A stretch of 64,000 nucleotides of DNA, from contig CM039508.1 of assembly GCA_022432975.1 (NCBI GenBank), positions 32,568,433 through 32,632,432 on the forward strand, in the 5' to 3' direction. Both the position numbers and the translations under genes were made by a program. Below are positions 35,001-46,283 of this stretch, in pieces (position 1 is the first letter of the stretch; every line of letters starts with the position of its first letter). The notes under the pieces were generated by a model. It was not told the DNA's origin, did no database searches, and saw only the letters and a list, made by a program, of their open reading frames with translations. This stretch comes from Begonia masoniana (Eukaryota > Streptophyta > Magnoliopsida > Cucurbitales > Begoniaceae).

Positions 35001-36424
35001 TGGAAAAGATCAAAGAGTCACAACAGAAGGATTCCGAGGAGAATAACAGTATGATGAATAAGTTGAAGGACGCCACCTCCGAGTTTAGTCTTTCCAATGA
35101 TGGAATCCTGAGATTTAGGAATCGATGGTATGTCCCTTGTGATGAAGAATTACGTAAGTTGATTTTGGCCGAGGCTCACTCGTCTTCCTTTTCTATACAT
35201 CCCGGTAGCACCAAGATGTATCGAGACTTGAAGTTACTTTATTGGTGGCCTAATATGAAGAGGGACGTCGCCAAGTACGTAGAATCATGCTTGGTATGCC
35301 AGCAAGTTAAAGCCGAGCACCAACGACCAGGAGGTACCCTTCAACCTCTACCTATTCCCGAATGGAAGTGGGAAAACATTGCCATGGATTTTGTTGTAGG
35401 CTTACCTAAAACAACTAAAGGACATGACAGTATTTGGGTTGTGATTGATAGGATGACAAAGTCAGCTCATTTCTTACCTGTAAAGACAACCTACACGATG
35501 GACCAACTTGCTAATCTTTACGTTCAAGAAATTATCAGATTGCATGGGATTCCCGTATCCATAGTCTCTGATCGTGACCCTAGATTCACCTCCCGATTCT
35601 GGAAAAATTTACAAGGTACCTTAGGCACAAAGTTATCCTTCAGCACCGCTTTTCACCCGCAGACAGATGGACAATCCGAGAGGACCATTCAGATACTCGA
35701 AGATATGTTAAGGGCATGTGTTCTAGACTTTCAGGCATCTTGGAGTAGACACCTACCTCTGATTGAGTTTTCTTACAACAACAGTTATCAGTCCACAATT
35801 GGTATGGCACCCTATGAAGCTTTGTATGGTAGGAAATGTAGGTCACCTTTGTACTGGGATGAAGTTGGTGAAGCGAAGCTATTGGGCCCTGAGATTCTAC
35901 AACAGATGTCAGATAAGATTACGGTCATTAGGAAAAGGATGTTAACTGCACAAAGTCGACAGAAGAGTTATGCGGACCAAAGAAGAAGAGATCTTGAGTT
36001 TTCTGTTGGTGATGAAGTTTTCCTGAAGATTTCACCATTTAGAGGAGTCTTAAGATTTGGTAAGAAGGGAAAGCTTAACCCACGGTTCATTGGACCATTC
36101 CCTGTCTTAGCTAAGATTGGTAGCACAGCCTATAGGTTACTTTTGCCTCCATCTTTGGAAAAGGTTCACAATGTCTTTCATGTGTCTATGCTAAGGAAAT
36201 GCATACGTGATCCGACTCAAGTTGTTAAACCAATGGAAATTGAAGTTGAGCCTAATTTGGTGTATGAAGAGAAACCAGTACAAATTTTGGATTCTGCAGT
36301 GAAGACTCTAAGGAATAAGGAAATCTTGTTGGTTAAGGTCTTGTGGAAGAATCATGGTATTGAAGAAGCTACATGGGAACTACAGCAGGATATGTTGGAC
36401 AAGTATCCAAAACTCTTTGCTTGA
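32003..36424 (+). CDS. G3 gag-pol polyprotein, complete (1473 aa)
   Basis: Capsid and replication enzymes of a chromovirus-type Ty3/gypsy element. I chose MVRGQQRED at 32003 because G2 starts identically; the frame is open from 31973 (residues below count from there, 1483 aa). Order: gag (about 60-260); knuckle [14 protein letters not shown] (313-326), preceded by a second Cys/His cluster (295-306); protease [10 protein letters not shown] with D372; RT (about 570-760) with FIDD at D709-D710; RNase H with D856 in YCDAS, then DLELAA and SDHKSL; integrase zinc region (about 1060-1115). The integrase core has D1139, D1200 and E1236, so the second spacing is exactly 35. The tail [12 protein letters not shown] (about 1460-1471) is chromodomain-like, a module known to direct integration to heterochromatin. 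No internal stop. Product is nuclear/cytoplasmic VLP material. Confidence 0.97.
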   Translation: MVRGQQREDNVDSTTVAQLIELVNRQSRQIEQLVITREELGNSSSNVTHDHGGERFHRLRPPTFNGQVSDPIYAEEWIRKVEDMFKYAKVDEGDRVTYAVYHLELNARHWWDSLQSTVNAETMTWDMFKTAFFDKYFNRTVQASKKKEFMNLRQTGSVTDYICKFDALSRFAPRLVENDEDKIYQFVQGLKPSLYVKVKTSGIHNIPYGEVTAKALELEEAEMTAYAQREQPRKFTKETQPPPRQNKGWQPQQNRNQQQQQQGVKRSFNPSDDQGRGKRPSAPLCSNCQKNHHGECKLHSGRCYRCDKVGHIARDCPMPSDPNRIRVAPRVYAMMEDEDVEPHTVISGTIMVCGFSAYTLIDTGATHSFIATLFVCKHKLELSPVDKPYRVMLPSGKSLHSEQMLKGDVLSLGDKELYVELIMIDMKGYEIILGMDWLFRHYATISCRSGLVDFRPPNGDRYTFQAIPKMSKIPIISSLVTQRLLKNGCLSYLANIMDVRVKNKVELQDIPTVREFPEAFLDDLPGLPPDREVEFVIDTYPEALPVSKNPYRMAPVELKELKVQLQELVDKGFIRSSSSPWGAPVLFVKKKDGSLRMCIDYRELNKLTVKNKYPLPRIDDLFDQLQGAKVFSKIDLRSGYYQLKVKEGDIPKTAFRTRYGHYEFLVMSFGLTNAPAAFMDLMNRVFREYLDKFVIVFIDDILVYSQTEADHAEHLRIVLSTLKQQQLYAKLSKCEFWLDKVNFLGHVISAEGISVDPTKVQAVKDWPQPKNVSEVRSFLGLAGYYRKFIKGFSMIAKPLTNLTKKDLKYSWTEACEDSFQSLKQKLTTAPLLTLPTEEGKFSVYCDASKIGLGCVLMQEGKVVAYASRQLKGYEQNYPTHDLELAAVVFALKIWRHYLYGQQCDVFSDHKSLKYLFTQKELNMRQRRWLEFVKDYDFEIKYHPGKANAVADALSRMSKTMQPAVSVLSAPLRTEVQKFELELVPELSALLTDLTIQPTVLEKIKESQQKDSEENNSMMNKLKDATSEFSLSNDGILRFRNRWYVPCDEELRKLILAEAHSSSFSIHPGSTKMYRDLKLLYWWPNMKRDVAKYVESCLVCQQVKAEHQRPGGTLQPLPIPEWKWENIAMDFVVGLPKTTKGHDSIWVVIDRMTKSAHFLPVKTTYTMDQLANLYVQEIIRLHGIPVSIVSDRDPRFTSRFWKNLQGTLGTKLSFSTAFHPQTDGQSERTIQILEDMLRACVLDFQASWSRHLPLIEFSYNNSYQSTIGMAPYEALYGRKCRSPLYWDEVGEAKLLGPEILQQMSDKITVIRKRMLTAQSRQKSYADQRRRDLEFSVGDEVFLKISPFRGVLRFGKKGKLNPRFIGPFPVLAKIGSTAYRLLLPPSLEKVHNVFHVSMLRKCIRDPTQVVKPMEIEVEPNLVYEEKPVQILDSAVKTLRNKEILLVKVLWKNHGIEEATWELQQDMLDKYPKLFA

Positions 36425-36450
36425 CCAATTTTCGGGGACGAAAATTTTGT

Positions 36451-36465
36451 TTAAGGAGGGGTGGA
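36451..36465 (+). other. Polypurine tract of G3
   Basis: TTAAGGAGGGGTGGA directly precedes the 3' LTR and primes plus-strand DNA. The preceding GGGGACGAAAATTTTGTT is also shared with G2. Confidence 0.9.
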
Positions 36466-39056
36466 TGTAACGCCCGACATTTCGGCCAGGTGATTTTCTG
36501 ACCATTCTCATTGTTACCCTTTATTTAACCTTTATGATTAAATTTAATGTTGAGGCAAATTCATTACAAGTTGAGTAAAACTAGGTTGAGTGGCAATTTT
36601 GTAATAAAGACTGAAGGATTAGGTATAAATAGAAAATGGAAACCTTAAATCTCATTTAAACCTCACTACAGCCGACATCTCCTCTCGGCGACTCCCTTCT
36701 TCTCTGGAGCCTTCTTCCTCCCCAGCAACTGGTTTTTCAGCCTCCACTCCGATAACCCGCATTCTAGGTAAGATTTTGACAATGTAGATGCCGGGTAGTC
36801 ATTTAGAACTCTGTTTTCAGTTGAACTTGTACGTTCGGGCTCTTCAATGGCTGAGTCAGTTGGTTATCGTTCTTTATCTTCATTTGGTAATGTCACCCTT
36901 AAATCGATTCTGGACCTTTTATATAACCGACCCCGTTTAATCGATAGCTATATCTAGCTGTTTCGGTTTTGGATTTCAGACTGCACAGAGAACCTTAGCT
37001 GTTAGATTCTAGGATGACTTTCGATTAGAACTTTTAGGACTTTATTTTAACTACTGTAATGTGAAATGTGTTAGGTGAAGAAGTTGAAGAGAAGGTGATT
37101 CAAGTTGCTAAGGAATCCAGGTAAGTGAATGTATTAAGTTTCCGGCCAATAGGGCCCTACATCAAAGGATTAAGTTAGATTTAGTGAACATTGTCTGCTA
37201 TATGTTTGATGAAATGTCGATGGATATGGTTCTGTTATTCTCATGTACTCCCCTGTCTTAGTTCGATGATTAAGTGCATTTATGTTATGCATCATGTTTT
37301 ACTTCTCAAGCATATGAAAATGTTTTGAAATATGTTTTCTCATGAATAAGGTAAGAAGATAAAACTTATGCAACGTGGTTAAGTGAGGGTTGGGGGTGGT
37401 TCGGCGTATGTCACAGTCCGCAGTAGGACATATGAATACGACCCGCAGTAGGGACCATGATCAAACTCACTGTCGAACCCCCTTTACCGGCACAAATCCT
37501 CCCTTAAACCACATAATGTAATGAAGAATATGAATGATGAAAGGAATGATGAATATGAGCATGTCTACGAATGATGATTATGAACAATGAATACGAGATA
37601 CGATTATGAATGATGATTAAGATAAGTACATGAAAAGAAAAGACTTATGAGCATGTTTTTCTCCAAGTTATGCATTCATGAACTCATAATAGTTTGCATT
37701 CCTTACTAAGCCTTAGGCTTACAGTTACACCTTATGATGTAGGTGAAGAAATATCAGGTGAGGAATTCAAAGTTGATGAAAATGTCTAAGCTCGGTTGCT
37801 GGAGGTGATCAGTGTGAAATCTGTGGCTGGATGGCGATTATGACCCTCTGGTTTTACTCTTAAGGTTTTAATGATAACTATGAACATAAAAGTTTAAGTA
37901 GGATGATGTTACTTATGATTATGGAGCTTGAACTTGTCTAGCTTGAATACTGATTATGAGTATATTATAAGAATATAGAACGAGTGATTTTAACTAAGTC
38001 TTCCGCTGTATGAGTTTTAATGAATCTGTGGTTTATTCTGTTGGTGTCCCGGTATTAAGTTTGAAGTTATGATGTTTGTGCTGCCGGTAGACGAAATGTA
38101 TTTGTCTATCGGAAGGTGTGAGTGTTATTATGGAGTTTAGAAATCGGTAGAAGAAGTTTGCTTGTCTACCGGAAGAAGAAGATGTTAGGTTAATGTTTAG
38201 TAGTCGGTAGATGAAAGTACTTGTCTATCGGCAGGAGATGTGTTATTTTGAAGTGTAGAAATCGACAGGAGGATTGTGATGGGAGTCGGGTAAGTTTGAC
38301 TTCCGGAGGACGTCATCGGAAGAGGAAAAGTATTTGTCTTCCGGCTGACGTCATCGGCAGGAGAGTTGTGATGGGAGTCGGGTAAGTTTGACTTCCGGAG
38401 GACGTCATCGGAAGAGGAAGAGTATTTGTCTTCCGGCTGACGTCACCGGCAGATAAGGGGTATTTGCCATCGGCAGATGAGAGCCTCGCTTATGGTTCTC
38501 TCATCGGCAGACATGGGACGTATCATCGGCAGATGGTGAGTTAATCTGTCGGAAGATGTAGTTGTCTTAAGCCATCGGCAGATGACGACAATGTCTGTTA
38601 TCTGGCGATCGGTATGAGTAGTGAGTTAAGTTACCGGAAGATGTGATGCCACGTCATCGGCAGATATAGAGTATTTGCCATCGGCAGATGAGAGCATCGT
38701 CTATTGTTCTCTCATCGGCAGATGTAGGTGGCTTCCGTTGTATAATTGAACGGTGTTTTAATTGGTCACACGAGTTGCACGTGACTGTCGGCAGATGCAA
38801 ATATGTGTGCCTGCCGATAGATGTTTAATGAATCATGTGAGATGCACGTGCTGACCGGTAGAACAACTAGATGTTTGTCGTTTAGCGATCGGCAGGAGTG
38901 AAAGCTAAACGCGGTTATTCAGCGAATTTAAGTTAAGATGAGATATGATATAAGTCTGAGAAAAAAAAAAAGTATACTACGATTACAGAGGTATAAAAGT
39001 ACGAATAAGTTTAAAGGAAAGTCATGACACGTGACGATCCTCCTCGGGTCGTTACA
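36466..39056 (+). repeat. 3' LTR of G3
   Basis: 2591 bp, the same sequence as 29253-31842 apart from one extra A in the poly-A run near 38961. It ends GTCGTTACA against the TATAG duplication. Confidence 0.96.
36624..36632 (+). promoter_or_regulatory. TATA box, G3 3' LTR
   Basis: Second copy of TATAAATAG. It could drive read-out transcription into the G2 integrase remnant. Confidence 0.7.
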
Positions 39057-39907
39057 TATAGTCTCTGACCGTGATCCCAGGTTCACCTCAAGATTTTGGC
39101 AGAGTCTTCAGAGCACATTAGGATCGAAGTTATCTTTCAGCACTGCTTTTCACCCACAAACCGATGGACAATCTGAGCGGACAATTCAGATACTCGAGGA
39201 TATGTTGAGAGCATGTGTGCTAGATTTTCAGATATCTTGGAGTCGACATTTGCCCTTAATTGAATTCTCCTATAACATAAGTTACCAGTCCACTATCGGT
39301 ATGGCACCCTACGAGGCGTTGTATGGTAGGAAGTGTAGATCACCCTTATACTGGGATGAAGTTGGTGAAGCAAAGCTCCTTGGACCCGAGATTTTGCAGC
39401 AGATGTCAGAAAAGATTGCCATTATCAGGAGGAGAATGATGACTGCACAAAGCCGACAGAAGAGTTATGCAGACCAAAGAAGGAGAGATCTTGAATTTGC
39501 TGTTGGAGATGAAGTTTTTCTAAAGATTTCACCCTTTAAGGGAGTTTTAAGATTTGGTAAGAAGGGAAAGCTTAATCCGTGATTTATTGGACCATTCCCC
39601 GTCTTAGCTAGGATTGGCAGTACAGCTTACAAACTGCAATTGCCTCCATCACTGGAAAAGGTACATAATGTCTTCCATATGTCAATGTTAAGGAAATGCA
39701 TACGTGATCCAGCACATGTTGTTGAACCAACTGGAATCGATAGAGTATGAAGAGAAACTAGTAAGGATTATGGAGTCTGCAGTGAAGACCCTTCAGAATA
39801 AAGAAATTCCACTGGTGAAAGTCTTATGGAGGAATCATGGTATTGAAGAAGCCACTTGGGAGCGACAGCAGAACATGTTGGACAAGTATCCAGAACTCTT
39901 TACTTGA
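39057..39907 (+). pseudogene. G2 polyprotein, second part (integrase C-terminus and chromodomain-like tail)
   Basis: Continues the G2 frame after G3 and its TATAG duplication: [14 protein letters not shown] (catalytic Asp), then [15 protein letters not shown] (catalytic Glu), [20 protein letters not shown] and [23 protein letters not shown] at 39580 replaces the Arg in NPRFIGPF. A shift near 39745 separates the tail YEEKLVRI to [14 protein letters not shown], which ends at 39907. A start codon inside the G3 LTR (39031) gives a chimeric open frame and is not real. Confidence 0.93.
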
Positions 39908-39933
39908 TCAATTTTTGGGGACGAAAATTTTGT

Positions 39934-39948
39934 TTAAGGAGGGGTGGA
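39934..39948 (+). other. Polypurine tract of G2
   Basis: TTAAGGAGGGGTGGA abuts the 3' LTR, identical to that of G3. Confidence 0.9.
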
Positions 39949-42366
39949 TGTAACACCCGACAATCTCTGCCAGGTGATTTTATTAACGGAATTAACTGTC
40001 ACCTTTATTATTAATACTTGAATTTAATTTTAATGCCAAAGTTTATTTGATTTCTAATTTTGGGGTGGCAAAATGGTAATTGGGAATGATCTTATTAATA
40101 TAAATAGAAAATGGAAACCTTAAACCCCACTTAAACCCCACTGTAGCCGACATTTTCTCTCGGCGATTCCCGTGCTTCCAGAGCTTTTCTCTACCGGCGA
40201 TCCCCTCCTTGGCGATTGATTTCTCCAGCCTCCACTCCGATAACCTACATTCGAGGTAAGATTTAGTCAATGTAGTTGTCGTGTAGTTGTTTGGAACTCT
40301 GTTTTCAACTAGAACCTAATGTTTCAAGATTCTTCAATGGCCGGATAATAGGAACGTTTTTTATCGGTGTTTGGTAATGGCATTTCCGAATCGATTCTGG
40401 ACATTTAATATAATCGACCCTGATTAATCGTTAGTTGAACCCAGTTGTTTTGGTTTTGGATTTCAGACTGCACACAGAGAACTAGACTAAGGGATTCGGG
40501 AATGACTTTAGTTATTAGATTCTAGGATGATTTGTGATTAGGACTATTAGGAATTTTATTTTAACTACTACAATATGAATGTTTTAGGTGAAGAAGTCTG
40601 AAGAAAAGGAGTTCAAGTTGCTAAGGAAACCAGGTAAGTGAATGTGTAGGATTCCCGGCCATTAGGGCTCTATATCATAAGGATGCTAGGTAGAAACTGA
40701 TACGATGATTAGAAGTTATTTAAGCTATTGTCTGTTACTTATGTTGATGTTTATTTTAAGTTAGTAAGACGGTTTGTACTTGGATGATTTATGGATGTTT
40801 GAGAACTATGTTATGTGATGTTCTGTTAGAGCCCATGTGGTCGACAGTCTAGCATGATAATTTCCATAGTCTGATGATTTAAGAACATTCATGTCATGCA
40901 TCATGATTTATTTCGCAAGCACATGAAAATGATTTATGATCATGTTTTCTCCATGAACAAGATATGAGAATGAATATGAAAACGATCCCATACAACATGA
41001 TTAAGTGAGGGTTAGGGGCGGGTTGACGCATGCCACAGTCCAAAGAGGGACCATGAATACGACCCGAAAGGGAATATGATCAAAATCACTGTCAACTCCC
41101 CTTTTACGGCACAAATCCTCCCTTAATCCATATGATGAAAACGATGAGCAGAAACAAGAATGATAAATGATCATGAACATGTTTTCTCTCAACTGTACAT
41201 GCATGAATACATGTTAGTTGCATTCCTTACTAAGCATTAGGCTTATAGTTTAAACCTCATGATGTAGGTGACGAGTTTTCAGGTGCGGATCTCAAAGTTA
41301 ATGAAGTTGTCTAAGTTTGGTTGCTGGAAGGTGTTCAGGGAGCAATTTTGTGGCTGGATGGCGAACAAGACCCCCCTGGTTAATGTTCTTATGGTTAAAG
41401 TGATGATTACGAATATGAAAGTATAAGTGGGATGAGAATATACTTTAACATTGAGCTTTTTGAAATTGTCTGGTTTAATTGCTGAGTCTGAGAATGATTA
41501 TAAGAATATGGAAAAAGTTATTTTAACTAAGTCTTCCGCTTCACGTATCCTGAATGAGTCTATGATTTTATTCGTTTAAAGTTTATACCTACCAAGTTTA
41601 AATCTATGAGAGTCGGGGTGTTTTTCTGTTGGTTGAAGTTGCTTGATGACTGTCGTGTTTTACTGCTGAGTGATAGGGATCGGATGAGTGTATCATCCGG
41701 CTGACGTCATCGGCGGATGTCGAATGATAGAAGTTGAATGTTTGAGTCTTCCGGCTGACGTCATCAGATGATGTCGAGTGTTTACTCACCGGATGATGTA
41801 AGTAAAGTATTTAGTCGTTTGTTCACCGGATGAAGTCTCCTGTCGGATGAGGTAAGTGAGTAACGTGCATTGCACATGTCCACCGGATAATGCCCATGTC
41901 TACCGGGCGATGTAGGTGTTTTCTTTACCGGATGTTATAAGTAACGTTTTGTCTTTTAGTGACCGGGCGATGTAGGTGTTTTCTTTACCGGATGTTATAA
42001 GTAACGTTTTGTCGTTTAGTGACCGGGCGATGTAGGTGTTTTCTTTACCGGATGTTATAAATAATGTTTTGTCATTTAGTGACCGGGCGACGTAGGTGTT
42101 CTCTTTACCGGATGATATAAGTAATGTTTTGGCGGTTAGTGACCGGGCGATATTTTAATTATGCACGTGAAACGCTCGTGTCCGCCGGCAGAGGCGTAAT
42201 GTATTACGCTGCTGGGCGATGCCTAATGATTCACGTGTGATGCCTTGAACTAAGTTATGATATAAAAGAAAAATATAAAAAAAAAAAAGAATAAAGGAAA
42301 GTTAAGGATATATGGTCAATTCTAATAGAGTCATGACTTGGTCTCGACTCTACTGGAGTCGTTACA
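39949..42366 (+). repeat. 3' LTR of G2
   Basis: 2418 bp from TGTAACACCCGACA to GGAGTCGTTACA. It lacks S2 and so gives the empty-site sequence for that insertion. Donor CCAG/GTAAGT at 40634 and acceptor TTTTCAG at 41282; hairpin TAAGC-ATTAG-GCTTA at 41231-41245; TATA box at 40099-40107; 60-bp array at about 41905-42135. Confidence 0.94.
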
Positions 42367-42371
42367 GAAGG

Positions 42372-43808
42372 TATGCATTGATTTATGCTCTTGATACTAA
42401 ATTACTTGGTTTTGACATATTAAGGAAGTATATTCTTTAGATCAAGACTTTCAAGAAGCATATACTTCTAGTGAAAAATTTATGTTTGAGAGTTCTATAG
42501 ACATGAAGGTTATTTATTTCGTGAAAATAATTTATATGTGCTCAATTGCTTTTTAAGAGACTTGCTTCTTAGAGAAGCTCATGGTGGAAGTTTAATAAGA
42601 CATATTGGAATAGCCAAAACCTTAGGTGTGATGCAAGAAAACTTCTATTGGCCTCGCATGAAGAGAGATGTTAAGAGAATTTGCAACTGATGTGTGACTT
42701 GTAAGCTAGCTAAATCAAGAATAGAACCTTATGGTTTGTACACACAAATACCAATTGCTCATGAGCTTTGGATTGACATATCAATGGATTTCATGATAAG
42801 ATTACTGAGATCAAAAAGTGGACGAGATTCAATCTTTGTTGTGGTGGATAAGTTTTCTAAAATGACACATTTTATTTCATGTCGTAAAGCCGATGATGCA
42901 TATCATATTGCTGATTTGTTCTTTAATGAGATTGTAAGGTTATATGGTATATCTAGGACCATTGTTTTAGATAGAGATACAAAATTATTAACTCATTTTT
43001 GAAAGACTTTACGAGGTAGGGTAGGAACTAAGTTATCATTTTCTACTTCTTGTCACCTGCAAACCAATGGTCAAATTGAAGTACTTAATGACATTATCTA
43101 CTTTGTTTAGGGAATTATTAAAAAGAACATCAAAACATGGGAATGATGCTTCCACGTGTTGATTTTTCTTATAATTGACTTGTACATTAAACTACTAACT
43201 TTTCACCTTTTGAAATTGTATATGGTTTGAATTCTTGAACATCAATGGATTTAACTCTTTTAGATTTTTCTAAACGTGTTTATTTAGATGGAAAAATAAA
43301 ATATAAAATTGTTAACTAGATTCATGAAAAGGCCAAACTCAATATTGAGAGGAAAGCGTTGCAATATGCAAAACATGTTCACAAAGGGCGACACAAACTA
43401 GTTTTTAAACTTGGAGATTGGGTGTGATGTGTTGTCCCACATCGACAGAACTTAAACTAATAGGCCTATATAAATATGAAAAGGATTCTCGAACTTTTTG
43501 AGCTAGCTTTTGGAGTGATTTCTACTATCTTACTTTCTATCATGGTATCAGAGCTAAATCTGTACGATATGATGACCGATTAAACAAGATAGACGTGAAG
43601 GGAAAAAAAATATCATGCTAGTGTTTGCAGGTGTTGTCCCACATCGACATAACTAAAGCTAATGAGCCTGTATAAATATGAGGAGGATTCTCTCACTCGA
43701 ACTAATTTTTGGAATAAGTTCTACCTTCTCACTTTCTATCATGATGTCATTTCAAAAGGGGGAGATTTCCATCACAAACAATCCAAGCTTTCTTCTTATA
43801 AGGACAAA
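42372..43808 (+). pseudogene. R1 integrase fragment, split by the TRIM
   Basis: Resumes R1 coding right after the G2 duplication: [36 protein letters not shown] zinc region, then 42694-43002 ([61 protein letters not shown]). Further on come TKLSFSTSCHLQTNGQIEVL and KLVFKLGDWV up to 43425. After the TRIM, CHFKRGRFPSQTIQAFFL continues to about 43800. In the integrase box the second Asp reads LDRD instead of SDRD. Several stops and shifts are present; no product is expected. Confidence 0.82.
43430..43741 (+). mobile_element. TRIM (terminal-repeat retrotransposon in miniature), 312 bp
   Basis: LTRs of 113 bp (43430-43542) and 110 bp (43632-43741) start TGTTGTCCCACATCGACA and end CTTTCTATCA. A perfect primer-binding site TGGTATCAGAGC follows the first at 43543-43554, and only about 90 bp separate the repeats. 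TGATG at 43425-43429 and 43742-43746 is the target duplication, within R1 integrase. There is no coding capacity, so it would need proteins in trans. Confidence 0.92.
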
Positions 43809-44678
43809 CAGGGGTGGGCATTGTTCGGGTCCTTCTGATTCAACCTCGGTACGGGACTGTTACCCACAGTTCTATGGAATCGGAGCTAGAATCGAAACCA
43901 TGGAATTCAAGAACTGAATAGAAAAATATAGTTTGCTTGCAGTTGGTCCCAGTTCGATTCTAACTATAATAATCTTTTTGATCTTGTCGTCTCTTGATCT
44001 CCTCCAAACCATGGTCTTGTTTTGGCGGTGCAGAATCAGAAGAAGGTTCCTTTCAGCAACTAACACAACATCCCATTTGAAAATTTAAGGAAGAAGACTT
44101 TGATTGTGTGGCTCCGTTGACAATCAAATGGAAGAACAACTTCAGAAGTATGAACGGAATGACGACTGCGCCTCTTTGAAGTACAAACAGAACAACGATG
44201 ACAAGTTAGGGCTGCGAAAATGTGGCAACAACTGTGGTGGGCTGCAATAAGGTGTTGAGAGAAAGCGAGAGAGAGAATGGGCGGCTGCACAACTTCAACA
44301 AAGAGAAGAAGAAAAGAATTAGGGTTAGGTTAATGAGCTTGGCTAAGTTGATTTTTAGATTGAAATTGGGCTAGGTAGAATTAGTATTTTGGTGGGTTTA
44401 CCGAGTTGACCCACGTGTCGGTTCTTCCAAGGTCCGGTCGATTTTTTATGAGAACTGTGGGTATATAAAAAATGAGACCATTCAACAATGTGGAATAGAA
44501 ACTCTGAAATGCCTTTGAGTCAGGCATAAGGAACTTGACCACAATCGAACCTTGTCGACGGAACCAAAGTTATCAAACAAGGAGGTTGACCTGTAACTGA
44601 ACTTGTGGTTAGAACCAAAACTATCAAGTTGATCTTTCAAGATTTGACTTGAAAACGATTTAGTTCTTCACACAGAAA

Positions 44679-46269
44679 TGATGTGCCAAGGAGGCCCTTA
44701 ATTAGATCACTACCCAAGGCCCATGAATTACTTAGCATTTTAACTAATGAAAATTATTTACTTTTACTACAGGAAGTTGATGATCGTGATGGAAACCTCG
44801 CTTGGAGAAGTTGGAGGAATCTGCTATTCGGCCCATGAGAATTTATCTTCCCAGCCCATGAAATTATGTAATTTTTGGTTTTGAACTTATTTAGCATACA
44901 TTATCATTTTTGTATGAATTATTATATTTGCATCATGTATTAGATTGTGTGGTTAGGGTTAGATGTATGTTGGTGGATGATGGCTTGAAGACTAAGCCAA
45001 CAAAGGAGAAAAGACCTTTCAACAAAATGAGCTCAAATGGGAGATTTGGCCCAAAGGAGAAGCCCAATTCAAGGTATGAATTTGCAGAAACATTTAAGGT
45101 GCAACATGGCTTAATAACATGGCAAACTTTTGGCCATTGATCAAGGAAGGGCGCTGGACACGCTGGGCCATCAATCTGGCACGTGCGGGCAGACAGCTGG
45201 ACCTCGGACTGGCGCACGCAGGCAAGCAGGCATCTATCAAGTGAAGCGCGCGCTAGAGCATCTGATCTGTCACGCAGGTACATTTGACTGTTGATCAGGG
45301 CGCGCCACGAATCGCTTAGCTGGCCACTGATTTGACGCGCTCCCGGGCAGCAGTAAATGGCACGCGGGCAGCATCAACAGGCGCAGTGCTCCATCCTGCA
45401 TCGTTGATAACGCGCGCTCGGGCAGCAACGAAGACCATCTGATAGGCACGCGCACAGATCGTCATCTGGGCCCTTGATGGCGTGCGCGGCAGCACTCCCA
45501 GCCATTAGATGGGCGCGCTCAACACTTAATCCTAGCCATCCGATTTTCTTCAATCTAATGGTTCTCCTCCACTCTTTCCTTTCCAAACCCCAATCATCCA
45601 TCTTAGGTTGCCTATAAATGCATAGCATTGGTGCATGTATGAAAATTTTTTGCTCAATTTATAAATAACTCTTTTTCTTCACCAAGTGTTGGTTGCCTTC
45701 GGGTTTCCTCGATTCTTGAATCGAGTGGAGTAGTCCTCCATTGTTAGCCTAGTTTAAGGTTGCTAGGTTAACTCTTATCTTTTTTCCTCGCCTTTCTCTT
45801 GAGAGTTAGGAGTTGAGGATGAAAACCTAAGCCTACGGTGGTCGTTTTGCTCTGGAAAAACGTGCACCCGAGAGCTCAAACGTGAGATAGCTCCTCGGGT
45901 ACACCAAGGGTATTTCCATCTTCTCTTCATCCCTCTTATTTTCTTGCATTTTATTGCGTTTAATTTCGGCTCACACTCTCACACTCATCACTTTCCATTT
46001 TATGCATTTCTCTTCATCTTATTCACCCTTTTTCATGATTTTTCACACACTCCACTCCACCTTCATTTGCTTTATTTTATTTAGCATTTCACTCATTTTT
46101 TTCCCTCTCATAATCGGCCATCACATCCACACACTATCACCTTCATTTTATTTACATTTTGGTCCATTTATTGTTCTTGTTTTCTCGGATTTGTGCACAT
46201 CACTTTCACCCGAGCACTTGTGATCTTTTGTGGGTTAAACACGGCCCTTCTCTAAGGGACCCCGTGTCA
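44679..46269 (+). repeat. 5' LTR of G4
   Basis: 1591 bp, TGATGTGCC...GTGTCA. A GC-rich block with repeated GCGCGC and GGGCAGCA motifs lies at 45130-45520, upstream of the TATA box (45613). The leader contains GAGGATGAAAACC and GAGATAGCTCCTCGGG, shared with S1. Confidence 0.92.
45613..45620 (+). promoter_or_regulatory. TATA box, G4 5' LTR
   Basis: CCTATAAATGCATAG; the 3' LTR has CCTATAAATCTATAG at 52572-52579. Confidence 0.65.
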
Positions 46270-46271
46270 AG

Positions 46272-46283
46272 TGGTATCAGAGA
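46272..46283 (+). other. Primer-binding site of G4
   Basis: TGGTATCAGAGA, two bases inside the LTR, an initiator-Met-tRNA site with one mismatch. Confidence 0.88.

Larger units (their letters stand above)
29253..39056 (+). mobile_element. G3: intact, recent Ty3/gypsy (Tekay/Del-like) retrotransposon
   Basis: 9804 bp with LTRs of 2590 and 2591 bp, a perfect primer-binding site, a polypurine tract and one uninterrupted gag-pol frame. TATAG at 29248-29252 and 39057-39061 is the target duplication, inside the integrase core of its cousin G2. By eye the LTRs differ only in a poly-A run (10 versus 11 A near 31748 and 38961). This is the only element in the window with everything needed for autonomous movement. 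Confidence 0.96.
21979..42366 (+). mobile_element. G2: Ty3/gypsy (Tekay/Del-like) element, inactivated, hosting G3 and S2
   Basis: LTRs at 21979-25529 and 39949-42366 are flanked by GAAGG (21974-21978 and 42367-42371), which proves one insertion into R1. Removing G3 (plus one TATAG) and S2 (plus one TAATG) leaves about 9.46 kb, nearly the size of G3. The LTRs differ at scattered sites, so G2 is older than G3. The polyprotein has at least seven premature stops, nearly all explicable by C-to-T or G-to-A changes. Confidence 0.93.

Noticed and set aside
39031..39582. 183-codon frame starting in the G3 3' LTR
   Set aside because: Its first codons are LTR sequence; the real coding text is the G2 integrase continuing from 29252.
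44910..45628. Several open frames in the GC-rich part of the G4 5' LTR
   Set aside because: They lie upstream of the LTR TATA box on both strands, and equivalents in the 3' LTR are altered by the 86-bp duplication; no conserved protein.
45954..46223. 89-codon hydrophobic frame in the G4 LTR, repeated at 52916-53185
   Set aside because: Both copies stay open because the LTRs are near-identical; the region is pyrimidine-rich leader just upstream of the PBS and has no recognisable motif. Coding cannot be excluded but is not supported.
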